DNA of 64,000 nt from Anopheles merus (Eukaryota > Arthropoda > Insecta > Diptera > Culicidae). A program made the position numbers and the translations under genes. The notes beneath the pieces were generated by a model. That model worked only from the letters and a program-made list of their open reading frames with translations. It did no database searches and had not been told where the DNA came from. This document shows positions 54,526 through 64,000 of this stretch, piece by piece (position 1 is the stretch's first letter; each line of letters starts with the position of its first letter). Location of the stretch: contig NC_054081.1 of NCBI RefSeq assembly GCF_017562075.2, forward strand, positions 19,411,141 to 19,475,140, in the 5' to 3' direction.

Positions 54526-57500
54526 CCCTAGAACATGAGCGAAATAGTACAGACCCCAGACTCCTACCGGTTCTCTATCCCCAGCCAGATTAGTGGCAGA
54601 CGGTAGAAACCGGATTTTGCAACAACTATGGTGCACGCTTATCGCTTTTTTTGCCGCCTTCACTGACGTTGAAAGAAAAGGATCCAAACCAAGGTATACG
54701 GCATGACGAAAGGTAAAATGGTTTTCGTGTAGTGTACTCATCTTCGAAGATCTCCCTTCTAGCTACAGATTTTGAAAGAGTCCCTCTCCATCTCTTCCAG
54801 CTGTGGGTTTATCCATCGGGAAAGAGTGAAAAATCACCAGCGAAATTTTTACCAGCACGTTTGTCTGCCAGCACTAGGGCCAGTTGAATGCCGAAAAATA
54901 TTAAGTCATAGCTTCTGCTGGTACGCGAAGAACTTATCAAGTCTATTGTTGAAGCCAGTTTGACGTCCAGCGACAGCTCTCCGAGCTTATGCGGGGATGC
55001 CCCCACGAGCCACTTATTTTGTTCTATTGAGAATGGAAAACCAGTTTCCTTCCGCGCGGGTTCTAGATGTCCTTGCTCTGTCTCTGCAGTGTTTCGAAGA
55101 GTGTGGGAGAGAGACAGGAAGAGAACGTTCGCTTTCTTCTCGGATTTTATCTTCCCAGATCGAGTCCAGAGCAGTGAAGCAAACCGCTAGAGTGCCTCTG
55201 GAATTTGAATTTGGCGATGACTTTAAGTAGTGGTATAAATCGTAAACATGTTCTTGAAACCCCTCCCTACTCCTTTCTTAAAAGGCTGGCAAATCGCTTG
55301 CAATTCTTCCTCCGTTCATACTTATGCTGCTCATTGGCAAAATCTTCAGCATCTAAATACATATTAAAGGAGACTGGTGTGCGCTAAGCGTCGACTAAGA
55401 TTCGATCGAGCATAATGTGGCTTTTTTTTCATGTTCTTCTTTTCAGTTCCATCTCTCTCGGCTTCGAATCTCATTCCTTTTGTTCACCCTGGGACTCCCG
55501 CTGTTCGCTGGGGCAAGATTTTCGCATATTACCAACGGTTCAAGTCAGTGCCAGAGAAAGTCCCCATTCGCAGTGCGAGCGACCGTCTTAAGTTCGACGT
55601 TCTGTTCGTATTTCTTGTTCTCCTCTTCTTCATATTAAACAACTCACTCTAAGCGAACGTGGCCATTAACCTCTGGCTATAATCTGCACAACTAGCACGT
55701 CTCAATCGAAATCCTCCAAGCGAGCGTGTGTCTATGACCTATGATATCAGCACAGATCACCGAGAATTATCTTGCTTCGTGCACTGTTGATTAGAAGTGT
55801 TCTTGTAGCGCGTAGTTTCTTTTTGGTCTTGCCCATTTGAGAAGGTGCTGAGGCTGACTAAGCACGCAAAATTCTTTAACCTGTAGTTCAGTATATGTAC
55901 GGAGGATGACCGTAGTAACAGGACGGGGCGTGATAGTTCCAAGCAGCACCGCCATTTGATTAAATCGCGTTGCACTGTGGCTGTGCACAGTCAACACAAC
56001 CTTAATTGATCTGTTATTGAGTGTCGAACGCAACTGATGCACCATCCAATTCGTTCGCTGCAAAGTCTGTGCGATCCGCTGCGCCTCTGGCGTAAGACTC
56101 TACTTTTGCGCAAAGCCACGAGAAATGTCCAGTGTGGCGTGTCCACGGGACGCAGCTATTTGTTGGCTAGCACAGGTTACATGCACCCAGGTGATGCTCT
56201 TGAATCCGGCTCTTCTCTTTGTCATCGTTTGTCGTCGTTAAAACCTGCAGGACGAGTTTTGCACACCCAGGAGCGGCGGTATAACCCGTGAATTCAAAAC
56301 ATGCCATCGCGTAGGTTTAACTCGCACGCAGTATGACATCAGAGATGGCGGGCGATAGTTAAGACAGCATGCACTTTCGCTATCCGCCCGCTCATACGGA
56401 AAAATGAGATCATTCGGCCTAAAAAATTAAAATTTGGAAATAAATCAACAGGTCCATTGTCAAGGTTCAGCCATATTCACCAGGAGACAGGTGTGCGTTT
56501 GTGAATTTTTTTGCGTAAAATTATACGAATAGATTTACCCGAAACAGTCTGAACAGAGCTTTCCAGACAGAGAATTTTTGAAGAACCATAGAGGAAAATC
56601 GCTCCACTGGATTGTACCACCCCCAGTCAGTGCACGTTTAAGTGTCCAAAAGTCCAAGCGCTACTCAACGCGCGACGAGATATTGGGTTGATATTGCATA
56701 ATTTATGTACCCCCGTTAGAGAATAGAGAAATGTTCGCTCATGGACGCCGGTATTCAAGTAACACCAAAAGCACTACCAGCACCTAGAACCTTTTATACC
56801 TCCCTTTTTCTTTTCCAGAGCTGTCGGAAACAAACCACAAAGCCGAAGCAAGCTTACTTTAGAGATTTTGCTTTTTGCTTTTCGGTTATCTGCTTTCTCT
56901 CAAGCGGGAGAGGACTCCGCGATCCGCTCATTAACTTTGGGGTTTTTTTTCGCTTTGTCTTACTTTCATTACTGCCGCCCGTTCCGCTCTTTCACTGTAG
57001 GGGCCATGCCTGTCTGGATTCGGTGCTTTCCTGTTACCCATGAACCTTTGCACATAGTTTCTTCCCCATCTTGCCCACTTCTTTAGCTGTAACATCCAAA
57101 AGACATCAGAACTTGACCCACGCTGTCAGTGGGCAGAGTGATCACGCCACCGGAAAGAAAATGGGTCGCAATCCGTTCTGTCTCGATGCCATGCGCTCGT
57201 TCACTTTTCGTTTCGCTCGCCGGGCTGCCCTTCCCCGAGATCCCCTTTCCCTCTCATGTTCCGATTTATGACTGTTCTGAATTATGAATGCGCCCAAAGC
57301 GAGCGGGCAAGTGGGTGAAGGCGATAAAACCCCGAAGATAGAACCAATTGCCGCTAACTAGCCGCTGACGGAATTGGTGCTATCCTTTCGCCGGGAGGTC
57401 TTGCTCTATTAACGTTAGGATTTAGAGGCCAATCGAGATCGGTTTAAAGGGATTGTTGTGAGGGATTGAGTAAAAATGCTGTGAAAGTATGTTTAGGTAG

Positions 57501-57643
57501 TTAAAGTTGTTGAGTATGTAAAAACATTATGAGCAAAGATTCAAATAATTTAAAGAAAACAAAATTGTACAAAAAAAAGTTATTGTTCTAATGTGTTGAT
57601 TCTGTGTGAGCCATATCTTTTGAGCAGTGCTCTCCAACTCCAA

Positions 57644-57800
<157 letters not shown>

Positions 57801-58410
57801 CGTATATACATTATATATATAAAACATATATAACATATATGTAACAATTTTTATTACATATATACTTTCTGCAACCCACATATATTTATTGTATTTTTAT
57901 TCCGATATATTTTTTGTAGACTTGTTTTCCAAGCATCTTGATCAAATTTGTTTAGCTATTGCTCTAGGCATGCCTATTTAATTATTAAATTTTATGATGA
58001 TTGTGAGAAAATGTTTTGCAATGCTTTAAAGGATGTTTTGGAGAGACCCCTCGAAAAAATTCTCCACCTACTGGTTGAAATAGTTGGGAGGCGAATGTGA
58101 TGCTTAAGTGTGCAAAAAGAAATAATCCTCTTCTTCGACCGTAGCCTCCCTTTATCACACATCCTTTCCAATCGCTCGCTCGGTTTGTTTAATCTTTCTC
58201 TCTCTGTATATATATTACTCTATTTCTTTCTCCCTCCCTCGTTCTATCCACAGCCTCGGCACATCGCACACTTAGAAAAAGGGGTAAGCATTCACAAGCT
58301 TGCAAGTGTCTGACACCCGCTCGTTCTCTAACGAAAGGGGACCTCTTGCTCGTCCTCGGAATACCACTCTCGTTCGCTTTCGCCCAATTCCATCCCGCGC
58401 TCGTTGATCC

Positions 58411-58411
58411 A

Positions 58412-58458
<47 letters not shown>

Positions 58459-58498
58459 TTTTCTCTCTCTTTCTCTCTTTCTCTCACTCTCTCTCACT
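58411..58498. repeat. (CT)n tract
   Basis: CT dinucleotides with TTT interruptions; a second tract follows at 58697-58765. Both lie 270-650 bp upstream of the CYP307 TATA box, where GA/CT runs can be binding sites for GAGA-type factors; that role is only a possibility here. Confidence 0.9.
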
Positions 58499-58716
58499 CT
58501 CGCGTACGTAGCTCTCTCGTTTTTGCTTTGGTGAAAAGAAGCATTCACTATCCTGCTTCTACATGCCTTCCTGAGCACCATACACTGTCCAAGAGGAACC
58601 CCGCTGTTCGATTCTCCCGTTTTTCGCGATATCTCACTCGCACAGCAATCGTAGGCTACGCGCTGTATTGTCTTCATCTCATCCTGCTCCTCGTGCTCTC
58701 TCTCTCTCCCTCTTTA

Positions 58717-58759
<43 letters not shown>

Positions 58760-59030
58760 TTCTCATACGGAGCTAGTTTAACTCCTTCCCTTACCATGAA
58801 AATACCACATTCTGGCTGATGGGACCTCTAAAGCTTATATGTTTGTGTGAGTATGTGTGTGATTGCTCCCTCCCTGTCTGTGGTTCGCCAGATCAGGCGA
58901 GCTTGAACGCGTGCGCACACCCGCAAGCTCTTACGCGCGCACTCGCGCGCCGTTCGCCTTTGCGCGCAATATCGTGGCAAGGCAAGGTACGAGGGAATTC
59001 GATGGCCCCTAGCATGCCGTTTTCGAACTC

Positions 59031-59068
59031 TATATAAACGTTGGCACATAATCCGCACTCGATCAGTC
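59031..59068 (+). promoter_or_regulatory. Core promoter of CYP307: TATA box and initiator
   Basis: TATATAAACG at 59031 is followed by TCAGTC at 59063-59068, an arthropod initiator (TCAGTY). The TATAAA core begins 32 nt before the initiator A at 59065, the normal spacing. A 5' UTR of 912 nt to the ATG would follow unless it is spliced. Confidence 0.65.
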
Positions 59069-59976
59069 TAACTTTTTTCGTAGCTAATCGTTGATCGTAG
59101 CATCACCGAACCAGGAAGCGTACCGTCGAGCACCCCCCCCCCCTCCCTACACTTCGCCAACTATAGACGATCCTGTGTGCGTGTGTGAGTGTTGCTGTGA
59201 ACGAGAGTCCTTTCTGCTGCTGCGAACACATCCCGTACCAATCAAACCACTGGTCAAATATCCTGACCACATCCTTCAAAAGCCTGCGCGCCCGGTGCAT
59301 TCTTACTACCCGCGAAGCTGCGCGATCAAAGTTCAAACCTTTGGTAAACGATTAGTAGAACGGAGTTTAGGAGGACCAGGTTTCCCTCTCCGCTTACCAG
59401 GGGGTCACGTGTGTGTGATAAGGAGTATCCGGAGGTGCATGCCATTCGTTCGCTAGCGTATTTGTACAACACAACAACAAGCCGCAATCGTTTTAGTTCC
59501 ACAAAGTGACTGAGTGTTCGCATATGCGTGCGTGGGTGTGTTGGTGCATCTAGGTTTTTTGTTATTTGTTGCTCGTGGTTTTGTTACACTATTTTGTTGA
59601 ATTTTTGAAGTTAACATCAAAGCTGTTTGTTGAATTAGCGCACCGGTTGAACGTTCGGGGATGTTTGTTGCCTAGCAAAACGGAGTAGCAAAAGGTATAG
59701 TTTTGTTTTGGTTCGTTACGATTGGTCGGACCGATTTAGTTATCCACGTTCGCGACGCCGCGCGCTCATGTGCTTCCCATTGCTGCGGTCAGTTCTTTTG
59801 TTGTTAGTGTGAGAAATAATTCTTGCTTGACGAGAATTTAAAACGCGCCTGCACTGACGGCCGGAAACACACTTGCACGCTGCATTGCGTGAGTGTTACG
59901 TGCTTTGGAAAGGACCGCCTAAAAAAACCCCCTGCTAAGAAATCGCAGAAACGGACAGACTAAACCGAAACACGGG

Positions 59977-60424
59977 ATGGCTTACACCGGGCTGATTCTG
60001 GCCGTGCTGACCATCATACTGTCGGTCGTGTGCTACTTTAAGATACTGTACGAATGGCACCGGAAAGTGCGCATTCAGACCGTACGGCCGTCCCGACTGC
60101 AGAAGCTGGCCACGGCCACCACCACCCTCCCACAGCAATCAACCACCGAGCTAATGACGTTCCCGCAGGCTCCAGGCCCAGTGCCGTGGCCCATCCTCGG
60201 CAGCCTTGCATTTCTCGGCCAGTACGACGTGCCGTTCGAGGGCTTTACTGCCCTGGCGAAGAAGTACGGAGACCTGTACAGTATCACGCTCGGGTCTACC
60301 CGCTGCCTGGTGGTCAACAACCTCGACCTGATCCGGGAGGTGCTCAACCAGAACGGACGCTACTTCGGCGGCCGACCAGACTTTCTGCGCTTCCACAAGC
60401 TGTTTGGCGGCGATCGGAATAACT
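59977..60424 (+). CDS. CYP307A1: CYP307 cytochrome P450 (spook type), first coding exon
   Basis: CYP307 enzymes (spook, spookier) act in the uncharacterised 'black box' steps that turn 7-dehydrocholesterol into the diketol precursor of ecdysone. This exon encodes 149 residues and one base of the next codon. Residues about 5-22 form a signal anchor for the endoplasmic reticulum, followed by a basic stretch and the proline-rich hinge APGPVPWPILGSL (65-77). The segment TRCLVVNNLDLIREVLNQNG and the end LFGGDRNN are highly characteristic of this family. The ATG is supported by an in-frame TAA near 59920 with no ATG between. The donor is AACT|GTAAGT at 60425. The rest of the protein, including the heme cysteine, lies beyond the window, so the intron is at least 3.5 kb. 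The family is clear; the choice of 307A1 over 307B1 is less sure. Confidence 0.9.
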
Positions 60425-60935
60425 GTAAGTACCGATAGGCAACAAAAAACGTGGTGTGGGAATTTTGCGCAGGTAATGATTAAGTTTCGATTCCTCACAA
60501 TTGTTGTGATGTCCAACCAAGGAAGAAAAATCAAAACATCTCAAAAACAACGTGTACAAACAGCATGGAACCCTGTTCTACGCTGTATGCCTCAGCGAGC
60601 CTTCGAATCAGGGTGGCGCCAAGCTACCGGCACTGGTTTTCCAATCTGGGCCAGAGAAAGTGAAACCCCTCACACGTCTCCACGCTCACGGCCTCTTACA
60701 CCTTTTGTAGCTCTAACCGGACGGGCTCGAGCTGGTTGATGTCCGATGGGGCCGATTGAACGGTCCTGGAGTTGCTGGGAGCTCACCATCTGTGAAAGAG
60801 TGAACGGTGCACACGCGTCAGGTGGCTGTGCAAATTGTCCTCCTCACACACGCGTTGGTGCCGTTTTGTTGTACGGAGTGGTTTTGGTTTAAACAGTGCA
60901 GTGATCGTAGAGAAACAGAGAGAGGTGGCCATAGA

Positions 60936-60938
<3 letters not shown>

Positions 60939-61000
<62 letters not shown>

Positions 61001-61100
61001 GTAAAGAGAGGAATGGATATATTGATAGCTAGATAGAGAGAGATGGAGAGAGAGAAAAAGAGAGAGAGAGAGAGAGGCAGAGAGAGATAGAGAGAGATTG
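60939..61100. repeat. (GA)n tract
   Basis: A GA microsatellite of about 60 bp followed by imperfect GA-rich sequence, inside the CYP307 intron. Confidence 0.9.
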
Positions 61101-61369
61101 TGGGGTTTTAAACTGCAGTAATTGGAACGGATGCAGAGGGTGGAAAGGCATACGATGAATTGTTCAAGAAATTCACCTCTTTCCCGGGCACGTTCCTCAA
61201 ATGGCACCTTCGTGAAATAAGACGAGTTGGGTGGAAGTGAAAACGGCGGGTTGATAATAATGTTGGTGAGGATGTTTTAGAGAGGAAATAGGAAATAATC
61301 AACGCAAGGGGAAAGTACCTGCTGGGTAAAAAAGAGATGCCGCCGCCTACGGGGAGAGTGGTACACACA

Positions 61370-61755
<386 letters not shown>

Positions 61756-64000
61756 ATCTTTTACAATCCCAAAACAATCCCCCAAACAAATGGGGGAAAT
61801 GCTGGTTGGGGTTTGCGAACAAAGGGGAAATTTCTTATAAAATAGAAAAACGTCATGAAGTGATTACAGGGAGAAGTTTCTAAGACGCACAATATTGATG
61901 GGACCATATGGGACAATCAGTTGACGCGGCTGTCAAAATCCTCTGTTCCCTCAGGAAAATATTGGAGAGAGGGGTGGTCGTAGAGGGAAGTTTTGGAATG
62001 CCCTTACTCTGGGACAAGCCCAAGTTATTGTGGACGCCGAATACAAAGTGCGAATCCAAACCACAGGCGAATCCATAGCGCCATGCGCACCATGGTCCTT
62101 CAAACCGGATTCCGACGACAAGCCCCCTGAAAAACGCACATCAAAATACGATGCCTGGACGCACCGGGAGGTTGTATTACGTCAATCAGCACTTCCTGAT
62201 ATTGTTGGCCACGTTTCGCAACCAGCCGGGGTTTGTTCCATATTAAGCATTGAAGTTAGTTTTTTTCTTCCTTCTGATTTCTGTTTAATTAATTCATAGT
62301 TGTACGCTTTAGGTGGTGCGGCTCGTCTGTCATCGCTTACGTAGCTAGAACAATTCTGGGACACTCTTACGGGGCATTTCGGTGGAAAAATGGATACCCA
62401 ACTGGACTAGAATACACAGTGAGGGAAGTTAATTATTTGTGTGGCTTGCTTGTGCAGTTTGCATAAGCATTTGTTAAGGGAGAATTGATTGCTTCCATTG
62501 TCTCTAGCGAAACTGAAGTAAATATCGTATTCAAAGATTGCTCCTAGCTGCAAATCTCTGTTACATTTCTTGAAATCTTCAAAAACCAAAAAGCACTCCT
62601 GTGAACCTTTTTTATCCGATCAACTCAAGCCGCTCCCTCGTGCACCAACGTCAATCAAGTCCATTGACCATCAATATCCGGTCACGGTGGTGCTTATAGT
62701 GGAAAAATACAAATATGAACGGTATAATCAAGTCATTCCACATCATCTGAATGGCGCATGTAAAGACCTTAACCACCAGGACAGACAGTCTAGCAGGAAA
62801 AGCAAAAGAAGCAAGCAAAAACTAGTAAAAAGAGGAGGGGCCAAAACAAAAAATTCCCCGTATCAGCACACTGCAGCTTGCGCGACCCGAACCCGACGCT
62901 GCACACGCTTACCCCCGATTTAGCTTTGCTGTGCAACTGGAGAAAATAAACATACACGAGTACGGCACAACTGCAACAACGCTCATTTCTTTGGGATCCG
63001 GTGTGCAGTTACGCAGCCTGTTGTGCCAGGAAAGCAGGCCAACAAGTAGAAGCGCTACCGTATGACAGATACCTCTGGTCAGGTTGTGCCTGCCGTGAAT
63101 TGAACACCTCCTCCTTCACCAACAATCTTTCATGAACAGCTGATTTCCACTAAGCATTAGGAGACCCAATTATTCATGCCTCCATCGTTTGGCTGGGATC
63201 ACATGACAAACAATGAGATCAGGTAACAATGGCTGCCACCTTTGTTTCAGACCTAAGCTCAGGTTCAGAAACATTCTTATCAAAATGGACTATGTAACGT
63301 AAAGCGCCATTGCTTTATCTTAATAATAGTGAGCGCTGACACACATAAATCTCATCACTCTCGTCCCGACAGCAAACCTTTTAAATAGACAAACACACTA
63401 CTGTTGTACCCTAAGGATTCTACCACTTCGTTCTGAAATTAATCGAACAGAGCATGGAATATGTCCGCCGAAATTCGTTTACCATAGTACTCATATTCCA
63501 CTCATTTACCTTCATTTCACAGCCGCTTTGGGTCAAAGCCGCTTTGGGGGTCGGTACTCACTATGAAATACGTTCATTCCCGTTTGTATCGATCGAATTC
63601 CGCGAGTGTTTGAAGCGCGGATTCTTGTGCTGTATTCTTGTAGAAGTTAGTTTTTGTAATTTTCATGTTGTTTTAATACGAAAATGACACTTTATGAAGA
63701 GTACATGAAACAATATATAAATGCAAGTTATTTTAGTTATTTTAGTTTTTTTTATTTAATCCACAGTTAAATTCAATAGATACACAACACGTGCAATTGA
63801 AATTAACCAGCCAACAAGAAAAAAGCCATGGCAAAACTCATTTTGAAGAGAACGCCGAATGGCTTTTGGTGAACGAAGTTCATTCTCTGGCCAAATATAT
63901 CCAGACACTCTTTATTTCCTCCTATCTTTCTCTTTTTTATCTTTTCTTTATCTACCGCATTTGCTTTGATCACATGCTCCACTTGTATTAAAAGTTCTTG

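Noticed and set aside
62030..62923. Possible second exon of CYP307
   Set aside because: None of the frames continues with residues expected after the NN|S junction, and no acceptor in the right phase leads into P450-like sequence.

Overview
The window looks like mosquito nuclear DNA, most likely from the genus Anopheles. It holds a neverland gene and a CYP307 (spook-type) gene with insect introns, a TATA plus arthropod-type initiator promoter, copies of a tRNA-derived SINE that resembles SINE200 of Anopheles gambiae, and many non-LTR, hAT, TA-target and Harbinger-like elements. Gene density is very low and repeats are dense and nested, as in pericentromeric or other heterochromatin-like DNA. 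The species and chromosome are inferences.

Layout. 1-8.8 kb: stacked repeats (a TIR element family, a Harbinger-like MITE, two dead non-LTR retrotransposons, one split by a solo LTR, and a TA-target MITE). 8.8-13.4 kb: neverland on the minus strand, with four clear coding exons, a possible fifth upstream exon, and a separate candidate exon of unknown origin. 13.5-24.8 kb: a TA-target element, a hAT element carrying a nested 3-bp-TSD MITE, a small TA-target MITE, and a 4-kb non-LTR retrotransposon broken by a 1.4-kb DNA transposon. 24.8-33 kb: mostly unannotatable non-coding sequence. 33-40.3 kb: nested MITEs, a hAT element that contains an exon-like sequence with splice sites, SINEs, degenerate 30-bp repeats and a 750-bp pentanucleotide array. 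40.3-46.8 kb: non-coding, with a CA/TA array. 46.8-49.8 kb: a three-level nest of DNA transposons. 49.8-54.5 kb: AT-rich DNA and another hAT element. 54.5-59 kb: non-coding sequence of moderate GC. 59-64 kb: promoter, 5' UTR, first coding exon and start of a long intron of a CYP307 gene that runs out of the window.

How the genes fit together. Neverland makes 7-dehydrocholesterol from cholesterol, the first committed step of ecdysteroid synthesis, and CYP307 (spook) enzymes act in the next, 'black box' part of the same pathway. Here they lie head to head (neverland minus, CYP307 plus), about 47 kb apart, with no other recognisable gene between them. In Drosophila melanogaster neverland and spookier are also both in pericentromeric heterochromatin and share zinc-finger regulators, so this linkage is the most interesting biological point in the window. 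The most unusual structural find is a non-autonomous hAT element with a perfect 8-bp target duplication that contains a phase 0-0 exon-like sequence, which suggests gene-fragment capture.
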